A DNA stretch of 32,317 nt from Clostridium sp. (GTDB lineage Bacteria > Bacteroidota > Bacteroidia > Bacteroidales > Bacteroidaceae). The notes below the pieces were generated by a model. The model had not been told where the DNA came from and did not search any database. It saw only the letters and a program-made list of their open reading frames with translations. The translations under genes and the position numbers were made by a program. How positions within the stretch are numbered: the first letter of the stretch is position 1; each line of letters opens with the position of its first letter. The stretch is taken from the NCBI GenBank assembly GCA_023663705.1, contig JAMPGY010000028.1, positions 1 to 32,317 on the forward strand, read 5' to 3'. Positions 1-7,529 of this stretch are shown here, piece after piece.

Positions 1-355
1 CTTATTCCGACTGGCTAAACTATTTGCTTTCCCCCACTGATTTTCTACTGAGCCTATAGTTGTGCTTCACACGCGTGCGTTGGATTGCCATAAAACGGCA
101 ATCCCCCGACTCTCGTCGGAGGATTGCAACAACACAAACACAAAATAAAACACGACAAAACTATTATGCATTCTGCAATTTGTCGCATGCCAATTGACAT
201 GCCCTAACGGGGTGGACTATTCACATAGGCGAACCCATATCAAATTGATGCATAACTAAACGCCATCTTGGCGTTTGTTCCTCTGTATTTAGTTCCCCTC
301 TGTTATCGGGAGAATAATCATTCGTTGTCGTTCAGGGTATGCGGTGCCGGACATC
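1..355. other. Non-coding stretch with several short hairpins
   Basis: No convincing coding region is visible here and no tRNA, tmRNA or rRNA segment was recognised. It holds three small inverted repeats. The first has arms GGATTGCC (82-89) and GGCAATCC (97-104). The second has arms CCGAC (106-110) and GTCGG (115-119) directly beside it. The third has arms AAACGCC (258-264) and GGCGTTT (270-276). The 7-mer GGATTGC recurs at 121-127. The stretch lies downstream of galE on the minus strand, so the 258-276 hairpin could help end galE transcription, but it lacks a clear T-run on that strand. An uncharacterised small RNA or the remains of a repeat element are alternatives. Confidence 0.4.
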
Positions 356-1390
356 TTACATGATGCCTCGGTCGCGCAATGCGCACTGCCATTTCCATGC
401 AGTGGCCAAAACCTCTTCGAGAGGGGTGTCGGCTTTCCAGCCCAGCACCTTGTTGGCCTTGTCCACGTTGCCCCACACCTTTTCGATGTCGCCGGCACGA
501 CGGCCCACAATCTGGTAGTTGAGTTTCACACCGGTGGCCTTCTCGAAGGCGTTGATAAGCTCGAGCACGGATGTGCCCTTTCCGGTGCCGATGTTGTAAA
601 CCTCTACGGACTCTTCGGTCTTGTCCTCCATGATGCGTGTCATGGCGCACACGTGAGCCTTGGCCAGGTCTACCACATAGATGTAGTCGCGGATGCAGGA
701 TCCGTCGGGGGTGTCGTAATCGTCGCCGAACACGCTCAGCTTCTCACGGATGCCCATGGCCGTCTGTGTGAGGTAGGGAATCAGGTTCTGGGGCACACCG
801 TTGGGCATTTCACCGATGATGGCTGTGGGATGTGAACCGATCGGGTTGAAATAACGCAGCAGGATGGCCTTTATGGGCGAACCGCTGTGTACGGTGTCGT
901 AGATGATCTCTTCGTTGATCTGCTTGGTGTTGCCGTAGGGGCTTTCGGCCTTCTTGATGGGCGTTTCCTCTGTGGCGGGCAACACGTCCGGCTGTCCGTA
1001 GACGGTGCAGGAGGAGGAGAAGATGATGCCCTTGACGTTGTATTTGGGCATCAGCTCCAGCAGGTTGACCAGAGAGATGATGTTGTTTCTATAATACAGG
1101 AGGGGTTTCTCAACGCTTTCGCCCACGGCCTTGCTGGCTGCGAAGTGGATGATACCGCTGATCCGGGGGTATTTCTTGAACACGGCTTCAGTGGCATCGT
1201 AGTCGCGGAGATCCACCTTCTCGAATGCCGGACGGATGCCGGAGATTTTTTCTATACCGTCGATGACGTCCTCGCGTGAGTTGGACAGATTGTCCACGAT
1301 GACAACGTCATATCCTGCAGCCTGAAGCTCGACTGTTGTATGTGAACCGATGAAGCCGGTTCCGCCTGTTACTAATATAGTCTCTTTCAT
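356..1390 (-). CDS. galE: UDP-glucose 4-epimerase
   Basis: This cytoplasmic enzyme interconverts UDP-glucose and UDP-galactose (Leloir pathway, surface polysaccharide precursors). The 344-aa product has the usual GalE length. The N-terminal Rossmann motif GGTGFIGS is at residues 9-16. The catalytic Ser/Tyr/Lys of the extended short-chain dehydrogenase family is visible as SSS at 125-127 and YGNTK at 152-156 (Tyr152, Lys156). The ATG at 1388-1390 was chosen because the dinucleotide fold begins at once after MKETILVTGG. A longer in-frame start at 1426 would overlap the likely promoter element at 1424-1431. The gene follows the Rnf operon on the same strand, but a strong terminator and its own promoter separate them, so it is probably transcribed alone. 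Substrate range (UDP-Glc or UDP-GlcNAc) cannot be read from the sequence. Confidence 0.95.
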   Translation of the reverse strand: MKETILVTGGTGFIGSHTTVELQAAGYDVVIVDNLSNSREDVIDGIEKISGIRPAFEKVDLRDYDATEAVFKKYPRISGIIHFAASKAVGESVEKPLLYYRNNIISLVNLLELMPKYNVKGIIFSSSCTVYGQPDVLPATEETPIKKAESPYGNTKQINEEIIYDTVHSGSPIKAILLRYFNPIGSHPTAIIGEMPNGVPQNLIPYLTQTAMGIREKLSVFGDDYDTPDGSCIRDYIYVVDLAKAHVCAMTRIMEDKTEESVEVYNIGTGKGTSVLELINAFEKATGVKLNYQIVGRRAGDIEKVWGNVDKANKVLGWKADTPLEEVLATAWKWQCALRDRGIM

Positions 1391-1423
1391 ATTATTAGTC
1401 GTTGCTGTTATAGAATTTTGGGA

Positions 1424-1431
1424 CAAAGATA
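1424..1431 (-). promoter_or_regulatory. Candidate galE promoter -7 element (TATCTTTG)
   Basis: Read on the minus strand this is TATCTTTG, a perfect match to the Bacteroidetes TAnnTTTG element. It would start transcription about 25-30 nt before the galE ATG at 1390. A TTTG-containing run lies about 23 nt further upstream, slightly beyond the usual -33 spacing, so the -33 box is uncertain. Confidence 0.55.
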
Positions 1432-1475
1432 CGCATTATAATGAAATGTAGAAGCAAAAACTGTGTTTTTTTTAC

Positions 1476-1504
1476 GAAAAAATCCCCGGATCGATCCGGG
1501 GATT
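1476..1504 (-). terminator. Rho-independent terminator of the Rnf operon
   Basis: A perfect 24-nt palindrome at 1481-1504 (arms AATCCCCGGATC / GATCCGGGGATT) sits 45 nt after the rnfA stop. Read on the minus strand it is followed by a T-run (plus-strand A's at 1477-1482). It insulates galE from the seven-gene operon upstream. Confidence 0.85.
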
Positions 1505-1549
1505 GTGTTGTTTGCGCAAACAGTGGAATGCGCTGCCGTTGATGCCTTT

Positions 1550-2164
1550 TTATAAGGGCAGTCCGAAGACATTCTTCAGTCCCATATCCACGCCGCTGAA
1601 TCCCATGAAGGCCATGGACAGCAGGCCGGCGATGATGAGGGCGATGCTCATGCCTTTCATGCCTTTGGGCACGGCCACCATGTCCAGTTGCTCGCGGATG
1701 CCGGCGAACACCACCAGTGCCAGACCGAAACCGAGTGCGGTGCTGAAGGCATACCAGATGCCCTCGAGCAGGGAGAGGTCTTTCTGGATGACCAGGATGG
1801 CCACACCCAGCACGGCGCAGTTGGTGGTGATGAGGGGCAGGAACACGCCCAGCGCCTGATAGAGGGCGGGGGAGAGTTTTTTCAGGACAATCTCCACCAT
1901 CTGCACCAGGGCGGCAATCACCAGGATGAAGGCGATGGTCTGCAGGTAGCCGAGGCCGCAGGCGTCGAGCAGCTGCTGGAGCAGGTAGGTGACCAGCGTG
2001 GCCAGAACGAGCACGAAGGCCACGGCGGCCGACATGCCCAGAGCGGTGTCTATCTTTTTGGACACACCCAGGAAGGGGCAGATGCCGAGAATCTGAGACA
2101 GCACGACGTTGTTGACGAATATCGCCGTGATGAATATGATGAGATAACTGTATACTGATTCCAT
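1550..2164 (-). CDS. rnfA: Rnf electron transport complex subunit A
   Basis: This is an integral membrane subunit of the Rnf complex, which couples electron flow between ferredoxin and NAD to Na+ or H+ translocation. The 204-aa product is almost wholly hydrophobic with about six membrane segments. It shows the family's N-terminal signature FVNNVVLSQILGICPFLGVS and the mid-protein LITTNCAVLG motif. These are the half-membrane Cys-containing segments thought to hold an iron-sulfur centre between RnfA and RnfE. It is slightly longer than the roughly 193 aa of proteobacterial RsxA. It is the last gene of rseC-rnfBCDGEA, 21 nt after rnfE, and is followed by a terminator. Confidence 0.95.
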   Translation of the reverse strand: MESVYSYLIIFITAIFVNNVVLSQILGICPFLGVSKKIDTALGMSAAVAFVLVLATLVTYLLQQLLDACGLGYLQTIAFILVIAALVQMVEIVLKKLSPALYQALGVFLPLITTNCAVLGVAILVIQKDLSLLEGIWYAFSTALGFGLALVVFAGIREQLDMVAVPKGMKGMSIALIIAGLLSMAFMGFSGVDMGLKNVFGLPL

Positions 2165-2185
2165 GATATGAATGTGTTTAGATGG

Positions 2186-2770
2186 TTAGGCCTTTTTGAA
2201 CTTGTTGATGAGGGCAATCAGATAGCCCAGTACGATGAAGGCGCCCGGAGCGAGCACGAACATGAGCATGCCGTATTCCTCGGGGTAGAGAGCCACCTCG
2301 AAGATTTTACCGGTGCCCAGCAGCTCGCGCACGGCACCCAGCAGGGTGAGCGCGATGGTGAAGCCCAGTCCCATGCCCAGTCCGTCGCACAGCGAGAGCC
2401 ATACGCCGTTTTTGCTGGCGAAGGCCTCGGCGCGCCCCAGGATGATGCAGTTCACCACAATCAGCGGGATGAACAATCCCAGCGTGGCGTAAACCTCGGG
2501 CACGAAGGCCTGCATGCACATCTGCAGTGCCGTCACGAACGAGGCGATGACCACGATGAACGAGGGGATGCGCACCATGTCGGGGATGAGGTTTTTGATG
2601 AGTGAGATGACCACATTGGAGCAGATGAGCACGAATGTGGTGGCCAGTCCCATGGACATGCCGTTGAGGGCCGATGAGGTGGTGCCCAGGGTGGGGCACA
2701 TGCCCAGCAGGAGCACGAACGTCGGGTTTTCCTTGACGATGCCGTTCAGCAATACTTTTATACTATTCAT
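2186..2770 (-). CDS. rnfE: Rnf electron transport complex subunit E
   Basis: This membrane subunit is paralogous to RnfA and forms the antiparallel pair at the core of the complex. The 194-aa product begins with the typical RnfE N-terminus (ENPTFVLLLGMCPTLGTTSS). It carries the second half-helix motif LIVVNCIILGRAEAFASKNG, which separates RnfE from RnfA. About six hydrophobic segments are visible. It lies 18 nt after rnfG and 21 nt before rnfA, so it is translated from the same operon mRNA. No defects are seen. Confidence 0.95.
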   Translation of the reverse strand: MNSIKVLLNGIVKENPTFVLLLGMCPTLGTTSSALNGMSMGLATTFVLICSNVVISLIKNLIPDMVRIPSFIVVIASFVTALQMCMQAFVPEVYATLGLFIPLIVVNCIILGRAEAFASKNGVWLSLCDGLGMGLGFTIALTLLGAVRELLGTGKIFEVALYPEEYGMLMFVLAPGAFIVLGYLIALINKFKKA

Positions 2771-2788
2771 AGTGTGTGTTCCTTTCTG

Positions 2789-3442
2789 TTAGTTAATAGA
2801 GTCGGTTGTCTGGGTGCCGTTGTCCGCTTCGGCCTCTTCTTCCGTCCATCCGGCCTTTTGTGTGGCACCGCTGTTGCCGTCGGTGGCACCGGTGCGGTTC
2901 GCATAGGCCTTGTAGGCATTGTTGATGGCCCGGAGGAAGGCGCGGCTGGTGATGGTGGAGGCGGTGATGGCATCCACTTCGCCGCCGTCCTTGGACACGG
3001 AGAGTTCTTTCTGGCCCGGGTTCTTGCCGATGATGTCGCCCTTGGCTCCCTTCTGGAACCATGTGGCGGCCTTGGCTCCCAGTCCGGGTGTCTCGGCGGA
3101 GGTGAGGATGGTGTAGCCGAGGATGCTGCCTTCGGTGTCGAATCCCACCAGCACGGTGAGCGTGCCGCCGAATCCGTTTTCGGAGGCAGACACAGCCGTG
3201 CCCTGATCGGTGGCGTATACGATGTAGCCGCCCTCCAGCGTGTCGGGCGCTTCAACGGTGAGTTCTCCCGTCGTGTTGCCCAGTATCACCTGCTTGATGC
3301 CGTCCTGCAGGTTTTTGGCGTTGATGGCCTCGATGGGTTCCTGGGTCATCTTGTTCACATAGGCCAGTGCTCCGCCGGCGATGACGGAGATGAGGGTCAG
3401 TACGACCGTCATGTTGAGCAGTGATGATTCTAACTTTTTCAT
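2789..3442 (-). CDS. rnfG: Rnf electron transport complex subunit G (flavoprotein)
   Basis: This periplasm-facing subunit carries covalent FMN and relays electrons within the Rnf complex. The 217-aa product has one N-terminal membrane anchor (about residues 9-29), the family motif ETPGLG at 117-122, and the FMN attachment region DAITASTITS at 157-166. Thr163 there aligns with the flavinylated Thr of the usual (S/T)GAT-x-(S/T)S motif; the middle residue is Ser instead of Ala. About the last 35 residues form a Gly/Thr/Glu-rich low-complexity tail beyond the FMN-binding domain. The start codon overlaps the rnfD stop by 4 nt (ATGA), indicating translational coupling. Confidence 0.93.
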   Translation of the reverse strand: MKKLESSLLNMTVVLTLISVIAGGALAYVNKMTQEPIEAINAKNLQDGIKQVILGNTTGELTVEAPDTLEGGYIVYATDQGTAVSASENGFGGTLTVLVGFDTEGSILGYTILTSAETPGLGAKAATWFQKGAKGDIIGKNPGQKELSVSKDGGEVDAITASTITSRAFLRAINNAYKAYANRTGATDGNSGATQKAGWTEEEAEADNGTQTTDSIN

Positions 3443-4425
3443 TTCTTGGTTACCTCCCCGAATGTTTTAGGTTTGCAATAGTTGTTGATGAGCGGTGTGA
3501 ACGCGTTCATGATGAGGATGGCGAACGACATGCCTTCGGGGTATGCTCCAAACGTGCGGATGACAACGGTGAGCAGACCGATGGAGATGCCGTAGATGAT
3601 TTGTCCCTTGGCCGTCATGGGCGAGGTGACGTAGTCGGTGGCCATGAAGCAGGCGCCCAGCATCAGGCCTCCGCTCATGAGCACGAGTTCGGGCGAGGCG
3701 TAGACGGGATTGGACAGATGGAGCAGTCCGGAGGCCACAGCCACGGTGCCCAGAATGGACACGGGGATATGCCACGTGATGATGCGGCGGTAGAGCATGA
3801 AAGCCAGTCCGAGGAGCAGGGCCAGGGCGCTCACCTCACCGAGGCAGCCGCCCGTCTGACCCACAAGCAGGTCGAAGGACTGGGGCAGTTTGTCCAGCAC
3901 GGAGGCGTCGCCGGCCTTGATGGCTTCCTTCATGATGGCCAGGGGGGTGGCTCCGGTCCGGGCGTCGGTGTAGGCGGTCAATTGCCCGTACACGGGCCAC
4001 GATGTCATCTGCACGGGGAACGACACGAGCAGGAACACACGTCCCACCAAAGCCGGATTGAACGGGTTGCAGCCCAGTCCGCCGAAGGTCATCTTGCCGA
4101 TGCCGATGGCCACGAGTGCGCCGATGATGATGATCCACAGGGGCAGGTTGGAAGGCAGGTTGAAGCCCAGCAACAGACCCGTCAGGACGGCCGATCCGTC
4201 GCACACTGTGGTGCGCGGTGTCTTGAGCAGGAATTTCACGATGGCCCATTCAAAGAACACGCAGGCCGCCACCGAGGTCAACAATACGATCAGGGCGCCC
4301 AGTCCGAAGAAGGCCAGCGATGCGGCCAAGGCGGGAATGAGCGCTATGCACACCCCATACATGTTGCGCTGTACACTGTCTGTGCTGTGTACGTGGGGGG
4401 ATAAGGATACGATGAGTTTCTTCAT
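3439..4425 (-). CDS. rnfD: Rnf electron transport complex subunit D
   Basis: This integral membrane subunit carries covalent FMN. The 328-aa product shows about nine hydrophobic segments and the conserved regions TTVCDGSAVLTGLLLGFNLP (about 72-91) and GGLGCNPFNPALVGR (about 115-129). The flavinylation motif TGAT is at 157-160, with Thr160 the likely attachment site. It starts 6 nt after the rnfC stop, and its own stop overlaps the rnfG start. The family is shared with NqrB of Na+-NQR, but gene order and the presence of rnfB and rnfC settle the assignment as Rnf. Confidence 0.95.
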   Translation of the reverse strand: MKKLIVSLSPHVHSTDSVQRNMYGVCIALIPALAASLAFFGLGALIVLLTSVAACVFFEWAIVKFLLKTPRTTVCDGSAVLTGLLLGFNLPSNLPLWIIIIGALVAIGIGKMTFGGLGCNPFNPALVGRVFLLVSFPVQMTSWPVYGQLTAYTDARTGATPLAIMKEAIKAGDASVLDKLPQSFDLLVGQTGGCLGEVSALALLLGLAFMLYRRIITWHIPVSILGTVAVASGLLHLSNPVYASPELVLMSGGLMLGACFMATDYVTSPMTAKGQIIYGISIGLLTVVIRTFGAYPEGMSFAILIMNAFTPLINNYCKPKTFGEVTKK

Positions 4426-4431
4426 TTCAGT

Positions 4432-5778
4432 TTATTTTTTAGCGTTGCGGGCACGAATCAGGCCCATTACCGTACTTTTGCCGATGCGGATGTTGTCCAG
4501 CAACTGGCGGTTGGAAGGACAGGTGAACTGGCAGGAGCCACACTCGATGCAGGACACGATGTTGTTCTGCTCGGCCTTCTCCCAGTTGCGGAAGGCCGAG
4601 GTGGTGGCCAGCAGATAAGGCTCCAGTCCCATGGGGCATGCGCCCACGCACTTGGCGCAGCGGATGCAGGGCATCTCCTCGCCCCGGCGTGCCTCTTTCT
4701 CGTTCATGATGAGCAGGCCCGACGATCCCTTGCACACGGGGATGTCGAGGTTGAGCAGGGCTTTACCCATCATCGGGCCGCCTCCGATCACCTTGCCCGT
4801 GTCCTCGGGCAGTCCGCCGCAGGCGTCGATGAGCGTGCTCATGGGCGTGCCGATGCGCGCCAGGAAGTTGGACGGCGTCTGCACGCTTTTTCCCGTGACG
4901 GTGATCACGCGCTCCAGCAGGGGTTTGTTCTTCATCACGGCCTCGTAGATGGCAAAAGCCGTACCCACGTTCTGCACCACGGCACCCACGTGGATGGGGA
5001 TGGCGGGAGGTGCGGGCACCTCGCGTCCGATTACGGCCTGGATGAGTTGTTTCTCGCCGCCTTGCGGATATTTCACCTGCAGGGGCACGACTTCGATTTC
5101 GGGATAGGCGGCCGCCTTCTCCGTCATCAGGCGGATGGCGTCGGGCTTGTTGTTCTCGATGCCGATGTAGCCGCGGTTCACTCCCACGGCTTTCATGATG
5201 AGCGCCACGCCCACCAGTATCTCGTCGGCCTTCTCCAGCATCAGGCGGTGGTCGGCCGTGAGATAAGGCTCACACTCCACGGCGTTGATGATGACGCATT
5301 CGGCCTTGGTGCCCGGAGGAGGGGACAACTTCACATGGCAGGGGAAGGTGGCTCCACCCATACCCACCACGCCGGCGGCCTTGATTTTGGCCACAATCTC
5401 CTGCGGAGTCAGGTCGGGGCGGTCGGATAGTTTCACCAGTGTCCGGCTGCGATCGATGCTGTCTTCCCATTCGTCGCCCTCCACGTCCACGAAGATGGCC
5501 GGCCGGCGGTAACCGCTGGCATCTACAATGGCGTCTATCTTGGCCACTTTGCCCGATACCGACGAATGGACGGGGGCTGAGACAAAACCGTCAGCTTCGG
5601 CCAGCAGGGTGCCCACCTTCACGGAGTCGCCCTTGGCCACGACCGGTTTGGCCGGAGCGCCGATGTGCTGATACATGGAAAAGACCGCTTGCTTGGGCAG
5701 CCCGGCCTGCTTGATGGGGCTGGCGGCCGATAATTTATTTTCGGAAGGATGAACTCCTCCTAATCTGAACGTCTTCAC
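4432..5778 (-). CDS. rnfC: Rnf electron transport complex subunit C (NADH dehydrogenase subunit)
   Basis: This soluble, membrane-associated subunit exchanges electrons with NAD(H). The 448-aa product opens with the RnfC barrel-sandwich domain (MKTFRLGGVHPSENK). A nucleotide/FMN-binding region includes GMGGATFPCHVK near 139-150. Two [4Fe-4S] motifs follow near the C-terminus: CIRCAKCVGACP from residue 371 and CIECGSCQFTCP from residue 410. It is shorter than long RnfC forms of Enterobacteria, which have a repetitive C-terminal tail that is absent here. The gene lies between rnfB (27-nt gap) and rnfD (6-nt gap). Confidence 0.96.
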   Translation of the reverse strand: MKTFRLGGVHPSENKLSAASPIKQAGLPKQAVFSMYQHIGAPAKPVVAKGDSVKVGTLLAEADGFVSAPVHSSVSGKVAKIDAIVDASGYRRPAIFVDVEGDEWEDSIDRSRTLVKLSDRPDLTPQEIVAKIKAAGVVGMGGATFPCHVKLSPPPGTKAECVIINAVECEPYLTADHRLMLEKADEILVGVALIMKAVGVNRGYIGIENNKPDAIRLMTEKAAAYPEIEVVPLQVKYPQGGEKQLIQAVIGREVPAPPAIPIHVGAVVQNVGTAFAIYEAVMKNKPLLERVITVTGKSVQTPSNFLARIGTPMSTLIDACGGLPEDTGKVIGGGPMMGKALLNLDIPVCKGSSGLLIMNEKEARRGEEMPCIRCAKCVGACPMGLEPYLLATTSAFRNWEKAEQNNIVSCIECGSCQFTCPSNRQLLDNIRIGKSTVMGLIRARNAKK

Positions 5779-5805
5779 TGTATGATCTATGTATTAAGGT
5801 TCTAC

Positions 5806-6822
5806 TTATGCTTTCTCATTCTCTGTGGCCGGAGCCGTGGTTTGCGGTTTGTCCGTTGCGGCAGCCTTTGTCTCCGCCGGCTTTGCGGTTTCGGTCTTTA
5901 CGGCTGTCTGCAGATTGGCCTCGCCCGCTTTCGCTACTGCGGTCGCTTGCGGTCTGGCAGCGGGAGCTTCGCCGTCTGCGGCGGGTTTCGGTTTGCGGGG
6001 CGGGAAGTTGACGGCCTGAATGGCGTTTTTCGGACAAGCCTCCTCGCACTTGCGGCACAGCTTGCACTTCTCGGGATCTATGTAGGCCAAGTTGGAGGTG
6101 AGGGTGATGGCTTCGAACGGACAGGTCTTCACACACTTGCCGCAACCTATGCAGGATGCCTTGCACACCTTGTTGGCCACGGCGCCTTTGTCGCGGTTGA
6201 CGCACTTCACCACCATGCGGCGTCCTTTCGGTCCTTTCGGTCGCAATTCGATGATCTTGCGGGGGCAGTTCTTCACGCAGGCTCCGCAAGCCGTGCAGCG
6301 TTCCTCGTCCACTTCGGCGATACCGGTCTCCGGATTGATGCGGATGGCACCGAACTGGCACACGCTGACACAGTCGCCGCAACCCAGGCAACCGAAGGCG
6401 CAGGCTGTTTCGCCCGTGCCGGTCATCAGAGCCACGCGGCAACTCTTCACACCATTGAATTCCGCGATACGCGGACGGTTGGCGCATGTGCCGTTGCAAC
6501 GCACCACGGCCACCTTGGGGGTGGCTGCAGCCACGCTCATGTCGAGAATAGCGGCCACTTTTTCCATCACGGCCTGTCCGCCCACGGGGCACAGATAGCC
6601 TTCGAGTGATCCGGCATCAGCCGCTTTCACGCATGCGCCGGCAAAACCGGAGCAACCGGGATAGCCACATCCGCCGCAATTGGCCTGAGGCAAGACTTCC
6701 GCCACCTGAGCGATGCGCGGATCTTCATAGACAGCGAACTTCTTGGAGGCGGCATACAATACCGCAGCAGCCACTAAGCCCACAATGCCTAACACGATTA
6801 CTGCAATCAGTATCAAGTTCAT
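5806..6822 (-). CDS. rnfB: Rnf electron transport complex subunit B (ferredoxin-like)
   Basis: This polyferredoxin is the electron entry point from soluble ferredoxin. The 338-aa product has an N-terminal membrane helix (about 3-25) and a first cluster motif (Cys49, Cys52, Cys57 and a later Cys). Four ferredoxin-type [4Fe-4S] motifs start at Cys145, Cys176, Cys224 and Cys253. After about residue 275 there is a roughly 60-residue Pro/Ala/Lys/Thr-rich tail with no cysteines. This is an extension of unknown role beyond the last cluster. It starts 6 nt after the rseC stop. Confidence 0.95.
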   Translation of the reverse strand: MNLILIAVIVLGIVGLVAAAVLYAASKKFAVYEDPRIAQVAEVLPQANCGGCGYPGCSGFAGACVKAADAGSLEGYLCPVGGQAVMEKVAAILDMSVAAATPKVAVVRCNGTCANRPRIAEFNGVKSCRVALMTGTGETACAFGCLGCGDCVSVCQFGAIRINPETGIAEVDEERCTACGACVKNCPRKIIELRPKGPKGRRMVVKCVNRDKGAVANKVCKASCIGCGKCVKTCPFEAITLTSNLAYIDPEKCKLCRKCEEACPKNAIQAVNFPPRKPKPAADGEAPAARPQATAVAKAGEANLQTAVKTETAKPAETKAAATDKPQTTAPATENEKA

Positions 6823-6828
6823 AATGTA

Positions 6829-7248
6829 TTAGTTTAAATGGTTTATTGTACATGAAAATTTTCGTGTGATTCGGTCCCTCCTTATATATATAATAAGGTA
6901 ATAGGCAACCAAGACGGCCAGGGAGGCCAGCGTGCCGGTCAGTTCGTTGCCGGTGAGGGTGACCACCAGGGTCAGTGTGGCGAGCAACAACAGCAGAGGG
7001 ATGCCGTAGGCCACGGCCACGGCGTTCAGCCCCTGTGAAATCCGGATCTGGACGGCAACCTGCTCTCCCACGGTATAGCGCGAAGCATCGTCCGTGTACA
7101 CGTCGATCATCTTTTCCTTGCTTTCCGACGAGTGGCACAATTGCTTTCCGGCACAGGTGGCACAGGCGGCGGCCTGCTGTATCTTTACCCGAACATGTGT
7201 ATGCTCGATACTTACTACAATCCCGTTGTGTTTGATTAATTGGCTCAT
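6829..7248 (-). CDS. rseC: SoxR-reducing/RseC family membrane protein, first gene of the Rnf operon
   Basis: The 139-aa protein has an N-terminal soluble segment with a Cys cluster (Cys29, Cys32, Cys38 in CATCAGKQLC), then two adjacent hydrophobic helices (about 76-96 and 102-121) and a basic C-terminus. This is the RseC/MucC architecture. In Bacteroidetes the gene commonly heads the rnf cluster. In E. coli RseC is linked to sigma-E control and to reduction of SoxR with Rsx. Here, sitting 6 nt before rnfB, it most likely aids assembly or redox tuning of the Rnf complex; that role is inference. Confidence 0.88.
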   Translation of the reverse strand: MSQLIKHNGIVVSIEHTHVRVKIQQAAACATCAGKQLCHSSESKEKMIDVYTDDASRYTVGEQVAVQIRISQGLNAVAVAYGIPLLLLLATLTLVVTLTGNELTGTLASLAVLVAYYLIIYIRRDRITRKFSCTINHLN

Positions 7249-7276
7249 TTTGCAAAGTACACCTTACAAATCTTTG

Positions 7277-7284
7277 CAAAATTA
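7277..7284 (-). promoter_or_regulatory. Candidate promoter -7 element for rseC-rnf operon
   Basis: The minus-strand sequence TAATTTTG matches TAnnTTTG and lies 29 nt upstream of the rseC ATG. No clear TTTG -33 box is seen at the expected 19-21 nt spacing. Confidence 0.5.
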
Positions 7285-7491
7285 CGTTTTATTTACTGAT
7301 AGCTTCTATATGCTTTGTAAAAAACAGGTATGAATTTACCTTTTTTAACGCAAGACAAGGTATCCTCGGCCGGTGTGTCCCTCTCTGTAAAGTTGTGTCG
7401 GCAGACGAAGGACAAGTGCCGAAAATCTGTGAAAAAGCACGCTGTGGATGGAATAATAAAACAACGATGCGCCCAAACCGGATAGAATGTC

Positions 7492-7499
7492 TATCTTTG
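7492..7499 (+). promoter_or_regulatory. Candidate promoter -7 element for the OPT transporter
   Basis: TATCTTTG matches the Bacteroidetes -7 consensus and lies 30 nt before the chosen ATG at 7530. It supports that start over an upstream in-frame ATG at 7395. The -33 region is not well matched. Confidence 0.5.
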
Positions 7500-7529
7500 C
7501 GCCGGAATACTGAAAAAAAAGATAGATAT

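Noticed and set aside
1-355. tmRNA, 5S rRNA or tRNA at the left edge
   Set aside because: None of the conserved sequence signatures of these RNAs could be found on either strand.
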